This document shows, piece after piece, positions 27,942 through 36,540 of a stretch of 64,000 nt of DNA. Positions within the stretch are counted from its first letter, which is position 1. Each line of letters begins with the position of its first letter. The notes below the pieces were generated by a model. That model was not told the origin of the DNA, searched no databases, and saw nothing but the letters and a program-made list of their open reading frames with translations. Source of the stretch: CBDBND01 sp965262665 (GTDB lineage Bacteria; Pseudomonadota; Alphaproteobacteria; Rhodospirillales; Rhodospirillaceae); contig CBDHFR010000003.1 in assembly GCA_965262665.1 (NCBI GenBank), forward strand, positions 496,001-560,000. Reading direction: 5' to 3'. Both the position numbers and the translations under genes were made by a program.

Positions 27942-28848
27942 GAGTCGGTTTCGAAAGTCATGCGGCTCGGGCCAATCTGCGGACGAGGAGCATGACGGAG
28001 GCGGCGTAGAGGAAGGCGCGGGCCGAGGCGATGGTGGCCTCGAAGTCCTTTGCCAGTCGCCGGTTGCGGTTGATCCAGGCGAAGAAGCGCTCCACGACCC
28101 AGCGGCGCGGTTGGACGGCGAAGCCGACCTGATCGGGGCTTTTGCGCACGATCTCGACGGCGATCATGGTGGCCGTGGCGACCTTCTCGCCGGCGTAGCC
28201 GCTGTCGGCAAAGACCTTCTCGATGAACGGAAACGAGCCGCGTGAGGCGCACAGCAGCGGCCCGCCACCATCGCGGTCCTGGATACTCGCCGGATGCGCC
28301 TCGAGCACGAGGCCGCGCCCGTCGGTGTCGACCAGCGCGTGGCGCTTGCGCCCCTTGATCTTCTTGCCCGCATCGTAGCCGCGGGGGCCACCAGCCTCGG
28401 TCGTCTTGACGCTCTGGCTGTCGATAATCGCGCCGCTCGGGCTGGCCTCGCGTCCGACCCGCTCGCGATCGGCCATGACCAGAAAGTGGTTGATCTTCTC
28501 AAGGAGGCCGTCGTCGCGGAACTTAGCGAACCAGCGATAGATCGTGCCCCACGGTGGTAAATCGCTTGGCAGCAAGCGCCAAGGGCAGCCAGCCCGCATC
28601 ACGTAGAAAATGCCGTTGACGATCTCTCGCATCGGCCATGACCGGGGCCGTCCCGTGCCATGAGCCGGAGGCAAATGAGGCTCGATCACAACCCACTCCG
28701 CATCGGTCAAATCAGTCTGATAACGCAGCGCCTTGCGGCTATGCTGCTCTCGGGTGGTCGGCGTCCACATGGCGGCTCCAGATCGGTTTCAGCAACCTTC
28801 CTGGAATCACATCGACACCGGCCACTCAACCCCTTTCGAAACGGCCTC
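27942..28848 (-). mobile_element. IS5-family element, IS1031-like, copy 2 (907 bp, TSD TTA)
   Basis: Same length, ends and apparently the same sequence as copy 1 at 11552-12458, in the same orientation. The target duplication is TTA at 27939-27941 and 28849-28851. Excision in frame restores the interrupted FAD enzyme, which confirms the boundaries. Confidence 0.95.
27958..28770 (-). CDS. IS5-family (IS1031-like) transposase, copy 2
   Basis: A 270-residue DDE transposase identical in translation to copy 1, with the first Asp in AIIDSQSVKT, the second in VFADSGYAGEK and the Glu in RWVVERFFAWINR. The lack of any difference between the copies suggests recent transposition. Confidence 0.93.
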   Translation of the reverse strand: MWTPTTREQHSRKALRYQTDLTDAEWVVIEPHLPPAHGTGRPRSWPMREIVNGIFYVMRAGCPWRLLPSDLPPWGTIYRWFAKFRDDGLLEKINHFLVMADRERVGREASPSGAIIDSQSVKTTEAGGPRGYDAGKKIKGRKRHALVDTDGRGLVLEAHPASIQDRDGGGPLLCASRGSFPFIEKVFADSGYAGEKVATATMIAVEIVRKSPDQVGFAVQPRRWVVERFFAWINRNRRLAKDFEATIASARAFLYAASVMLLVRRLARAA

Positions 28849-29184
28849 TTAGAGAATACGGTTGCGGTATTCAACGAAGGCCAAAAAACGAGCACCGATG
28901 CCTTTGACCGCACACTTATGCCGCTGCCACTGGCGCAAGCGCCGTTTTATGCGGTCAAACACTATGGTGTGTCTGTGCTCAGTTTCGCCGGACTCAAGAC
29001 GGACGACCAGTTGAGGGTCCAGAACGCGCAAGGTCAGCCCGTCCCCAACCTTTACGCGGCAGGCGAGGTTCTGGGCATGGGGGTTTTTGGCCAAGCGTAT
29101 TTGGGTGGCGCCATGATCTCTGCCGCTATGACCTTCGGGTGGCTTTTGGGAACCAGAATTTTGTCGTGGCAATGAGTTTAAGAT

Positions 29185-30087
29185 TCACTCCGCTCGGCTC
29201 TTGAAATCGGCTACAGCGCCGCCGACCGCACCCAGCAGCGTGAATGCCAACAGGGAAAACGACAGCGCCACGGCATCAGCCGGCGCTACGCCGACGAACC
29301 CGAGTAGCACGACCAGCCCGCCCTCGCGCAAGCCGATCCCGGCAACGGTCACCGGCAACAGCAAAACCAGCGACACCATCCCTACCACCGCCACCCAGGC
29401 GGCAAAGGAGAGGCTGATTCCCATGCCGGTGCCGAGATAAGCGACAACGATGACCGCTAGCACTTGAAAGGCGATGCCGGTGATGAAAGAAGCGATCAGC
29501 GGCCACCACTCGCCGGCGGACGCATGCCAGGCACGGAGAAACCGCCCCAACGCGTTGTCCAATGTTGCCGGCACTTTGGGCACAAACAGCGGCAGAACCA
29601 GCGCCAGGATCAATCCGACCAGAAGGGCGAAAGACAGAGCCGGAAAGGCAGCAGGAAAACCACGCGGGTCGACCAGCAAAGCAATCCCGGTGATCAGCAA
29701 AAGAGCGGCAAGGCCAGTGATTTTATCCACCACTACAGCCGCCACCACGGCGGCGCCGTCGTCACCGGGGCGGACCAAATGATAGGCCTTAACCGCGTCG
29801 CCCAGAATTTGACCGGGCAACACGGTGCCGTAATAGAGGGCGACGAAGGTGTAGCGGATCAAGTCCACCAGAGGCCGGCCGGCCATCAGCAATTGCAGTT
29901 TGAAACCGTTGAGCCCATGGGCCAGCACATAGAGAACGGCGGCAACAACAAGGGTCTGCGCGCTGAGCCGGCTTAACGCATCGGCCACCGCGGACATCTC
30001 CAGCTGGCCTACCACCACCGTCAACAGAGCAAGGCTGACCAGCGCTTTAACAGCAAAAATGGCGGTGCGATTGGAGAGAACTGACAT
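29185..30087 (-). CDS. Flippase-like membrane protein (UPF0104 / lysylphosphatidylglycerol synthase TM region)
   Basis: A 300-residue polytopic protein with about eight hydrophobic helices, including VKALVSLALLTVVVGQL, VVAAVLYVLAHGLNGFKLQLL, the conserved YYGTVLPGQILGDAVKAYHL turn, and VVDKITGLAALLLITGIALL. This matches the flippase-like AglD/MprF-N family, found in lipid or polysaccharide biosynthesis. ATG at 30087 (MSVLSNRTAIF) is chosen over 30198 because the upstream residues are not membrane-like. The gene is divergent from a GT4 glycosyltransferase, about 100 bases away. The function is probably the movement of a lipid-linked precursor across the membrane. Confidence 0.8.
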   Translation of the reverse strand: MSVLSNRTAIFAVKALVSLALLTVVVGQLEMSAVADALSRLSAQTLVVAAVLYVLAHGLNGFKLQLLMAGRPLVDLIRYTFVALYYGTVLPGQILGDAVKAYHLVRPGDDGAAVVAAVVVDKITGLAALLLITGIALLVDPRGFPAAFPALSFALLVGLILALVLPLFVPKVPATLDNALGRFLRAWHASAGEWWPLIASFITGIAFQVLAVIVVAYLGTGMGISLSFAAWVAVVGMVSLVLLLPVTVAGIGLREGGLVVLLGFVGVAPADAVALSFSLLAFTLLGAVGGAVADFKSRAE

Positions 30088-30186
30088 ATGGCGAGGGACA
30101 CCCTTCGTCCTTGAGTGTCTCGGGTATAGTCTGCTACCCCCGCGGCGACAACGCCTAGCCGATGACACCCACAAGACCCCGCGCCC

Positions 30187-31350
30187 ATGCCCAAGCACCC
30201 GCGTTTTCTATTGATCAATTACGAGTACCCGCCGGTCGGCGGCGGCGGCGGCAATGCCACCCAACAGATTGGCAGGGCGCTGGTTGAGAGGGGTGCCCGG
30301 GTTACGGTCCTGACCGCCGCTCAGGGCGATCTCCCCCGCCGGGAGAACGACCGCGGGGTCCAAGTCTATCGCATTTGGGCGGCCCGCCGGCACCAGGACC
30401 GGTGCTCCATTCCCGAAATGCTGATGTTCCTTGCCCACGCGTCGATCACAGCACCGGGTCTGGCCCGACAAGTGCGGGCAGATGCTGCTCTGGTATTTTT
30501 CTCTCTGCCCACCGGCCCGGTGGGGTGGTGGCTGAAAAGACGGTTGGGCTTACCCTATGTGGTTTCTCTGCAGGGGGGCGACGTGCCCGGCTTCTTGGCC
30601 GACGAACTCGCTGTGTATCACCGCCTGACCGCACCAGTGATTACTAAGGTCTGGCGAGACGCAAGTGCCGTCATCGCCAACTCAAACGGCCTTGCCAATC
30701 TCGCGCGTCAGTTTGCGCCCGACGTGGAGATCGGCATGATTCCCGCTGGTGCTGATCTCCGGGCGGTGACACCGCCCACCGTGCCTACATTGGAAGGGCC
30801 GTTGCGGTTTCTCTTTGTCGGCCGGCTGGTCAGCCAGAAAGGCTTGGATGTCTTGTTTCGCGCGTTGTCCTTTCTCAAAGACCGCACCGATTGGACTTTG
30901 ACCATCGCCGGGGAAGGGCCGCTCAAAGACGAACTGGCCCGCGCGGCGCAAGGCTTGCGCTTAAGCGAATACATTGTGTTTCGCGGCTGGTTGGAACGGG
31001 ACCATCTGCCCGCCGTTTATGAAGATGCCGATGTTTTTGTCCTGCCCTCCCGCGACGAAGGCATGCCCAACGCCATGTTGGAAGCCATGGCGGCAGGCAT
31101 GCCCGTGATCGGCAGCCGCGTGGCCGGCATTGAAGAAGTGGTCATCGACGGCGAAACCGGTCTGCTGGTGGAGCCGGAAGACGCAGACGGGTTGGCCAGC
31201 GCCTTAAAAACGTTGATCGAAGACCGGGACAAGACGTTCGCCCTCGGTCAGGCCGCCCGTAAGCGAGTGGAAGACCACTACAGTTGGACTATGGCTGCCG
31301 AAGAGTATTTGACGCTCTTGAGCGATGCCGCCGGCGTGGAGTCACCGTGA
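30187..31350 (+). CDS. Glycosyltransferase family 4 (GT-B)
   Basis: A 387-residue retaining GT-B glycosyltransferase. It has the N-terminal glycine-rich loop YEYPPVGGGGGNATQQIGRAL, the C-terminal donor domain RFLFVGRLVSQKGLDVLFRAL, and the donor-binding E-x7-E motif in DEGMPNAMLEAMAAGMPVI. It transfers a sugar to a glycan under construction at the cytoplasmic face. Its TGA overlaps the GTG of the next methyltransferase. Placement beside the flippase-like gene and the LegB-like gene supports a role in the surface polysaccharide. Confidence 0.9.
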   Translation: MPKHPRFLLINYEYPPVGGGGGNATQQIGRALVERGARVTVLTAAQGDLPRRENDRGVQVYRIWAARRHQDRCSIPEMLMFLAHASITAPGLARQVRADAALVFFSLPTGPVGWWLKRRLGLPYVVSLQGGDVPGFLADELAVYHRLTAPVITKVWRDASAVIANSNGLANLARQFAPDVEIGMIPAGADLRAVTPPTVPTLEGPLRFLFVGRLVSQKGLDVLFRALSFLKDRTDWTLTIAGEGPLKDELARAAQGLRLSEYIVFRGWLERDHLPAVYEDADVFVLPSRDEGMPNAMLEAMAAGMPVIGSRVAGIEEVVIDGETGLLVEPEDADGLASALKTLIEDRDKTFALGQAARKRVEDHYSWTMAAEEYLTLLSDAAGVESP

Positions 31351-32078
31351 CGACGGCCACACCCATGGATGCGGCGGATTACGACGCCCTGTGGGCGGCC
31401 GGATGGGACGACACCCGCCTTTATGGTCCCATGGCCCGCCATTGCCGGCGCTTGATGAAAAAAATGTCGGCCGATCTCACACCGCGCTCCATTCTCGATG
31501 TGGGCTGCGGTGAAGGATCCCTGCTGCGGGATCTTCTAGCCAATCATCCTGACGCTATTGGGACCGGTATCGATGTGTCCGACAAGGCTGTCGCCTTGGC
31601 CCGCACGGTTGTGCCTGACGCATCCTTTAAAGTTGGCGATGTGGCCAATGCGCCGTTGCCGGATACTTTCGATCTCGTCGTGTCGGCAGACGTGGTGGAA
31701 CACATCACCGACGATAGTGCGGCAATCAGAAACTTAGCGGCTATGACGGCACCGGGTGGAAGGATGATCATCGCCACCTTGCAAGGCCGCATGCGCAACT
31801 TCGAGCGCCAAGTCGGACACGTGCGCAATTACGCCCCCGGCGAGTTGGAAGAAAAAATTCAAGCAGCCGGGATGTCGGTTGAGCGGACCGTTGCTTGGGG
31901 TTGGCCGTTGTATTCGCCGCTTTATCGCAACCTGCTTGAGGTCCTAGACAACAAAGGCACCATGGGTCGTTTCGGTCTGATGCGGAAACTGATCTGCCAT
32001 CTGCTGTACGCCCTGTTTATGCTCAACCGGTCGAACAAAGGGGATTACCTGTTCGTGCGCGCGGTAAAGGACACGTAA
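31347..32078 (+). CDS. SAM-dependent methyltransferase (Methyltransf_11-type)
   Basis: A 243-residue class I methyltransferase starting at GTG 31347, which overlaps the GT4 stop (GTGA), with the text MTTATPMDAADYDALW. SAM-binding motifs are ILDVGCGEGSLLRDLL, GIDVSDKAVAL and VSADVVEHITDD..A.RNLAAMTAPGGRMII. The C-terminal portion is hydrophobic (LLYALFMLN), as in lipid- or glycan-modifying relatives. Translational coupling to the GT4 gene supports a glycan-methylating role. The substrate is not assignable. Confidence 0.85.
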   Translation: MTTATPMDAADYDALWAAGWDDTRLYGPMARHCRRLMKKMSADLTPRSILDVGCGEGSLLRDLLANHPDAIGTGIDVSDKAVALARTVVPDASFKVGDVANAPLPDTFDLVVSADVVEHITDDSAAIRNLAAMTAPGGRMIIATLQGRMRNFERQVGHVRNYAPGELEEKIQAAGMSVERTVAWGWPLYSPLYRNLLEVLDNKGTMGRFGLMRKLICHLLYALFMLNRSNKGDYLFVRAVKDT

Positions 32079-32081
32079 GCC

Positions 32082-33089
32082 ATGGCCGATCTAGGAAAAG
32101 TTTTAGTCACCGGCGCAGACGGGTTCATCGGCTCCCATTTAACGGAAGCGCTGGTTCGGGCCGGACACGATGTGCGCGCTTTTGTCCTCTACAACAGTTT
32201 CAACTCCTGGGGCTGGCTCGATCACAGCGATGAGGATATTCGCGATCAGCTAGACGTGTTTGCCGGCGACGTGCGGGACTCCCACGGCGTGCGCACGGCC
32301 ATGGCGGACTGCGACACGGTGCTGCATTTGGCGGCGCTGATTTCCATTCCCTACAGCTATCACTCGCCGGCGGCTTACGTGGACACCAACGTCAAGGGCA
32401 CGCTCAATGTTGTGCAAGCAGCGCAGGACCTGGGCGTCAAACGCGTCGTCGTCACCTCCACATCGGAGGTTTACGGCACCGCTCAATTCGTCCCCATCAC
32501 CGAAGACCACCCTTTGCAGGGGCAGTCGCCGTACTCGGCTTCCAAGATCGGGGCCGATCAGATTGCCCTGTCCTTTCACCGCGCTTTCGGCACGCCGGTG
32601 AGCGTGATCCGCCCGTTCAACACTTATGGACCACGCCAGTCCACCCGGGCCGTCATTCCCACAATCGTCACCCAAATTCTCGCGGGCAAGGCAGAGATCA
32701 AACTGGGCTCGCTCCATCCCACCCGGGATTTCAATTATATCGATGACACGGTGGCGGGGTTCCTGGCCATGGCGGGGTCCGACGCCTCCTTCGGCGAGGC
32801 CATCAACATCGGCTCAAACTTCGAAGTGTCCGTCGGAGACACGGTGGACATGATCAAAGACATCATGAACGCGGACGTGAACATTGTGACGGAAGACCAG
32901 CGCATCCGACCCGATGCATCGGAAGTGGAACGGTTGTGGGCCTCCAATGAAAAAGCGAAAAAGGTGCTGAATTGGTCGCCGGCTTATGGCGGACAGGAGG
33001 GCTTCAAACGCGGTCTGAAACAGTCCATCGCCTGGTATTCCGACCCCTCTCACGCGCCTTTGTACAAAGCCGACCTCTATAACATTTGA
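32082..33089 (+). CDS. NAD-dependent 4,6-dehydratase, LegB-like
   Basis: A 335-residue extended SDR. The NAD-binding site is VLVTGADGFIGSHLTEAL (about 8-25); the catalytic Tyr-Lys pair is SPYSASKIGAD, and the conserved Ser is in TSTSEVYGTA. Sequence and length resemble the NDP-GlcNAc 4,6-dehydratases called LegB, which start legionaminic acid synthesis (NDP-4-keto-6-deoxy sugar, then a LegC-type aminotransferase). No LegC aminotransferase, LegH acetyltransferase or synthase is seen in the window. Together with the WbpG/HisH2/HisF2 cassette, a diacetamido sugar with an acetamidino group is plausible. It starts 4 bases after the methyltransferase stop. Confidence 0.82.
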   Translation: MADLGKVLVTGADGFIGSHLTEALVRAGHDVRAFVLYNSFNSWGWLDHSDEDIRDQLDVFAGDVRDSHGVRTAMADCDTVLHLAALISIPYSYHSPAAYVDTNVKGTLNVVQAAQDLGVKRVVVTSTSEVYGTAQFVPITEDHPLQGQSPYSASKIGADQIALSFHRAFGTPVSVIRPFNTYGPRQSTRAVIPTIVTQILAGKAEIKLGSLHPTRDFNYIDDTVAGFLAMAGSDASFGEAINIGSNFEVSVGDTVDMIKDIMNADVNIVTEDQRIRPDASEVERLWASNEKAKKVLNWSPAYGGQEGFKRGLKQSIAWYSDPSHAPLYKADLYNI

Positions 33090-33104
33090 GACTCAGGCAC
33101 CCGC

Positions 33105-33641
33105 ATGGACATCCCCACTCTTGAAACCGACCGGCTCATCCTCCGGGCCTTCCGTGCCGATGACATCGATGCTTATGCGGTAATGGTGGCGCATCCGGAG
33201 GTAGCAAAATTTATCAGTGTGGCTGGAAAACCCATGGACCGTTTGGAAGCCTGGAGACATATGGCCACTGCCATGGGCCATTGGGCGTTGCGGGGCTTCG
33301 GCATCTGGGCGTTGGAAGAAAAGGACAGCGGCCATTTTGTCGGACGCACCGGTTTGTACTATCCCGAAACCTGGCCGGGTCGGTAAGTGGGATACGGCTT
33401 GGCACGGGAGCACTGGGGCAAAGGCTACGCCACGGAAGCAGTTTGTGCTGTGCGCGACTACGCGTTTGAGACGCTGGGCTGGGATGAAGTGATATCAGTC
33501 ATCAGCCCAGCCAATCCACGGTCCATTGCCGTGGCCTTACGAGTAGGGGAAACCTTCAAGGAAGAATGGCAGGTGAAGGACATACCTGTACATATCTACG
33601 CCCTCTCCCGTGCCGACTGGAAAAAGATGGATCGCAAATAA
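33105..33641 (+). pseudogene. GNAT acetyltransferase (RimJ/RimL type), in-frame TAA
   Basis: One continuous frame of 178 codons with a TAA at 33384-33386. Before it is LETDRLILRAFRADDIDAYA and GTGLYYPETWPGR-like text; after it is VGYGLAREHWGKGYATEAV, the acetyl-CoA-binding motif A. Relatives read E-V-G-Y here, so a GAA to TAA change is likely. Otherwise the protein would be a full RimJ/RimL-type N-acetyltransferase. It lies between the LegB-like gene and a phosphatase gene whose GTG start follows directly. Confidence 0.85.
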
Positions 33642-34448
33642 GTGACCGACTTTGACCGGCATCTGCGTTTTCCCGGCACCATCAACTTTCGCGACATGGG
33701 CGGCTACGCCACGGCAGACGGCGGACGTGTGAAGCCGCGGTGCTTATTTCGTTCCGGTCACCTGGCTCACGCGGAACCGGAAGGACTGTCTGAAATCGCA
33801 GCGCTGAACATCACACTGGTCTGCGACTTCCGCATCGACGACGAGCGGGCGGAACATCCCAACGAGTTTCACGACTCACATGCACCTAAGACGCACGCAT
33901 TTTCAGTTTGGCCCGTATCGACGCCAGGCGTGCACATCTCCACTCAAAAAATGTTGCGCGGGGAAATAGGTTTCGAGAAGGCAGAAGGCATGCAAGGGTC
34001 AGGTTACCGGGAGTTTGTACGTGAGCAGTCGGATCGCTTTGCAGCCATGTTTGCAACAATATTGGAAGATGATCACCCTGCCCTCTTACTGCACTGTTCC
34101 GCCGGTAAAGACCGAACAGGGATTGCTTCGGCCATGCTCCACGTGACTCTTGGCGTGTCCCGTGAAGATGCCGTAGCCGACTACATGCAATCCAGTCATG
34201 GCCAAGGGGCACGCGCGCAAAGCATGTACTACATCGAAAAAGAATGGGCCGAGTTTGAAGGAGCGGAACCAGCCTGCTCACAGGAAGACGTTCTGGCCTT
34301 ATTTTCGGCACACCCAAACAAGATCAACGCTGCCTTCGATGAAATGCAAAAAGTGGGCGGCTCGGTTGAGGGTTATATCCGTGATGTGCTCGGTGTAAAC
34401 GAATCTGCACAAATGGAGCTCAAGCGGCGCTATGTGGAACCGGCCTAA
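33642..34448 (+). CDS. Tyrosine/serine phosphatase, Tyr_phosphatase_3 (dual-specificity-like)
   Basis: A 268-residue member of the tyrosine-phosphatase superfamily that is common in bacteria. The catalytic P-loop C-x5-R is HCSAGKDRTG (about 147-157), with the conserved NFRDMGGY near the N-terminus (about 14-22) and VCDFRIDDER as the Asp-bearing segment. It hydrolyses phosphate esters in proteins or small molecules; substrate unknown. The start is GTG 33642 immediately after the stop of the GNAT frame. Its 3' end overlaps the rsmB 3' end by 4 bases on the opposite strand. Confidence 0.86.
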   Translation: MTDFDRHLRFPGTINFRDMGGYATADGGRVKPRCLFRSGHLAHAEPEGLSEIAALNITLVCDFRIDDERAEHPNEFHDSHAPKTHAFSVWPVSTPGVHISTQKMLRGEIGFEKAEGMQGSGYREFVREQSDRFAAMFATILEDDHPALLLHCSAGKDRTGIASAMLHVTLGVSREDAVADYMQSSHGQGARAQSMYYIEKEWAEFEGAEPACSQEDVLALFSAHPNKINAAFDEMQKVGGSVEGYIRDVLGVNESAQMELKRRYVEPA

Positions 34449-35737
34449 GCTTTCTTGAGCAGGGCAATATAAAAACCATCCATGCCGCCGCTCTTGGACC
34501 AATAGCAGGGCACAGTGCGCAGAGCACCGGTGTCTTCGATCCAGGCGGGATCAACACCGAGTGGGTTTGGATCGATGGGTACCTGCGATAGGCCGCCGTC
34601 ACCCACAACCGCATCGACAACGCCTTGTCCTTCTTCCGGCTCCAGGGAACAGACGGCGTAAATCAAATGGCCGGCCGGTTTTAAAAAACCAACGGCCCGT
34701 TTGAGCAGAGCTTTCTGATGCTCGGGAAATTTCTTTATATCCTTGTCACCTTTCAAGTACGTGAGATCGGGATGACGGCGCAGGGTCCCCGTGGCCGAGC
34801 AAGGCGCGTCCAACAGCACCGCGTCAAAGCTCTGTTTGGGTTGCCATTTTTCAACGTCGGCTTGGATGACGTCGGCGGGCAAACCGGACCGTTTGAGATT
34901 GTCACGCAGACGGTCTAGCCGCTTGTTGGACTTATCAACGGCGGTGACACGGCAGCCGGCCGCTGCCAGTTGCAGAGTTTTGCCACCGGGCGCAGCACAC
35001 AGGTCGGCAATCGTTTTATCATTCGTATCGCCAAGTGCCTGCAGAAGAACACGCGCCGGCAGAGCCGCGGCCGCATCCTGCACCCACCAGGCACCGTCTT
35101 GAAAACCGGGCAGCTCTTGGACCAGACCGGTCATGGGACAACGCAGGGACTCGGTGGACAAAACATCGGCCTTTAGCTCCGTTGCCCATTTCTCGGTGGA
35201 ACCAGCATCTTTCAAGGTCAAGTCCAGCGGCGCTTCATGAAGATGCGCCTCCGCAATACGGTGCGCACCGTCTTCGCCAAAGGTTCGGACCCACCGCTGC
35301 CATAACCAGTCCGGCGTGTTGAGACGCGGGGCGTCGTGGTCCGCCATCAAACCTTTGCCCTGGTCCGCGACCCGGCGCAGCACGGCGTTGACCAGACCCG
35401 ACATCTTCGGATGGCGCACTTTTTTGACCAGCTGCACGGCCGTATCGACGGCGGCGTGGGGGGCGGTGTCGAGAAACAGAAGCTGCGCCGCACCAAGACG
35501 AAGAATGTCCTCCACCGGAGCCGGTGGAGTGCGGTTCACAAAATGCGCCAGCACGGCATCAATCTGACCAAGACGCCGAAGCGCCGTCGCCACAAGAAGA
35601 CGGACAAAGGCCCGGTCACGGGCTTCTAAGGTGCTAGCGGCTTTTTGAAACCGGGTGTCAACAGCCTGGCCGTCCCGCAAAGCACCGGACAGGAGAGCGA
35701 GCGCCGCTGCGCGCGAGGCAACGGTGTCGGATGTCAT
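34445..35737 (-). CDS. rsmB: 16S rRNA (cytosine(967)-C(5))-methyltransferase RsmB
   Basis: A 430-residue RNA m5C methyltransferase. It has the N-terminal NusB-like helical RNA-binding domain (ARDRAFVRLLVATALRRLGQID; HAAVDTAVQLVKKV..PKMSGLVNAVLRR) and a C-terminal SAM domain with LCAAPGGKTLQLA, DAPCSATGTLRRHPD (the TC/PC motif) and YAVCSLEPEEG (the catalytic Cys motif). It acts on C967 of 16S rRNA. The start ATG overlaps the stop of the upstream exported NAD(P)-binding gene, so it is the last gene of a coupled set with two alpha/beta hydrolases. Typical alphaproteobacterial neighbours include htpX, found here in damaged form at 40 kb. Confidence 0.93.
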   Translation of the reverse strand: MTSDTVASRAAALALLSGALRDGQAVDTRFQKAASTLEARDRAFVRLLVATALRRLGQIDAVLAHFVNRTPPAPVEDILRLGAAQLLFLDTAPHAAVDTAVQLVKKVRHPKMSGLVNAVLRRVADQGKGLMADHDAPRLNTPDWLWQRWVRTFGEDGAHRIAEAHLHEAPLDLTLKDAGSTEKWATELKADVLSTESLRCPMTGLVQELPGFQDGAWWVQDAAAALPARVLLQALGDTNDKTIADLCAAPGGKTLQLAAAGCRVTAVDKSNKRLDRLRDNLKRSGLPADVIQADVEKWQPKQSFDAVLLDAPCSATGTLRRHPDLTYLKGDKDIKKFPEHQKALLKRAVGFLKPAGHLIYAVCSLEPEEGQGVVDAVVGDGGLSQVPIDPNPLGVDPAWIEDTGALRTVPCYWSKSGGMDGFYIALLKKA

Positions 35738-36540
35738 TCGGTGGGCAAGTTGAGGTCGATCGGCAAGGAGGCAAAACCAAAGAGCCAGCCGTCGGAGGCA
35801 GATCCGTCCGCGTTGGTGGCGGTGAACACCCGGTTGGCCGCGTCGGGATGACCGGCAGCAGCAATGGTCACAGAGGCCAAGTCGTCACGGCCGATGAACA
35901 TACCGCCGCGGTATTCAATGCGGGGGATGAGAGAAATGGCTTTCTCGCCGCCGGGACTGTCGTCGATTCCCGCCGGACCGACCACCACATATTCCATGCT
36001 GGAGTCCACTAACACTTCTTCGGCTTTGCCTTTCCAGATCAGCACATTGCCGCCGATGGTGTTGAGGAAGTGATCCTTCACGCCCGAGCTTGACGAGGTG
36101 ATGATGACGAAGCGGGTGGCACCGGCCGCCTTGGCGGCGTTGGAAAGATTGAGCGTGCCTTCGTAATCCACTTTCTCGGACCGGTTACTGCCCATGGGCA
36201 TAGCCGTGGCCACGGTGGAAATGACAATGTCCACGCCCTCGACGGCGGCAGTCAGAGTTTCCGGTTCAGTGACATCCGCTTTGACCCAGGTGTACTGGCT
36301 GCCGTGATTCTCGATAGCCCGTTCCACGTTGCGGGTCATGGCGCGGACATTCAGTCCGAGATCGTGCAACTGCGTCAGCACGTGGCGGCCGTTCTTGCCC
36401 GTCGCTCCAGCCAGCAAAATGGTCTTGCCTTGAAGATTGGCTAGGGACTCATCGCCAATGGACGCCGGTGCAGCGAAAACCGATGGGTGAAACAGCAACA
36501 GCGCCGCAGCACAGACAATTCGAAAAACTTTAATCAGCAT
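35734..36540 (-). CDS. NmrA-like NAD(P)-binding protein with a signal peptide
   Basis: A 268-residue atypical SDR (NAD(P)H-binding, NmrA-like) with a Sec signal peptide (MLIKVFRIVCAAALLLFHPSVFA) preceding the Rossmann fold. The nucleotide-binding motif is ILLAGATGKNGRHVL (about 43-57), and the second half includes TRFVIITSSSSGV and YVVVGPAGI. The fold usually needs cytosolic NADPH, so export is odd. It overlaps the alpha/beta hydrolase upstream by 11 bases and the rsmB start downstream by 4. The ATG at 36540 is chosen over 36558 because it begins the signal peptide. Confidence 0.75.
   Translation of the reverse strand: MLIKVFRIVCAAALLLFHPSVFAAPASIGDESLANLQGKTILLAGATGKNGRHVLTQLHDLGLNVRAMTRNVERAIENHGSQYTWVKADVTEPETLTAAVEGVDIVISTVATAMPMGSNRSEKVDYEGTLNLSNAAKAAGATRFVIITSSSSGVKDHFLNTIGGNVLIWKGKAEEVLVDSSMEYVVVGPAGIDDSPGGEKAISLIPRIEYRGGMFIGRDDLASVTIAAAGHPDAANRVFTATNADGSASDGWLFGFASLPIDLNLPTE

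Larger units (their letters stand above)
26848..29175 (+). pseudogene. FAD-binding oxidoreductase (PF00890-type), two frameshifts and an IS insertion
   Basis: A paralogue of the intact enzyme at 38305-39747. The start is normal (DVIVVGAGTAGLPAALCAADRGA, a dinucleotide-binding fold). Lesion one is an extra A in the run at about 27018 (CAAAAAAG), after which IDDTPAQHFKDCIAINGDTG continues in another frame. Lesion two is a 10-bp tandem duplication TCCGGGCACC at 27525-27545, breaking GSGHRAAIAEGAQMAYADS. Lesion three is the IS5-family insertion at 27942-28848 with TSD TTA; excision restores DAKALENTVAVFNEGQ. The C-terminus (NLYAAGEVLGMGVFGQAYLGGAMIS) is present. The protein cannot be made as an intact enzyme. 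It is last in the VOC/binding-protein/propeller run. Confidence 0.9.

Noticed and set aside
11552..28848. Composite transposon formed by the two IS5-family copies
   Set aside because: Each copy has its own target duplication (TCA and TTA) inside a different native gene, so they inserted independently.
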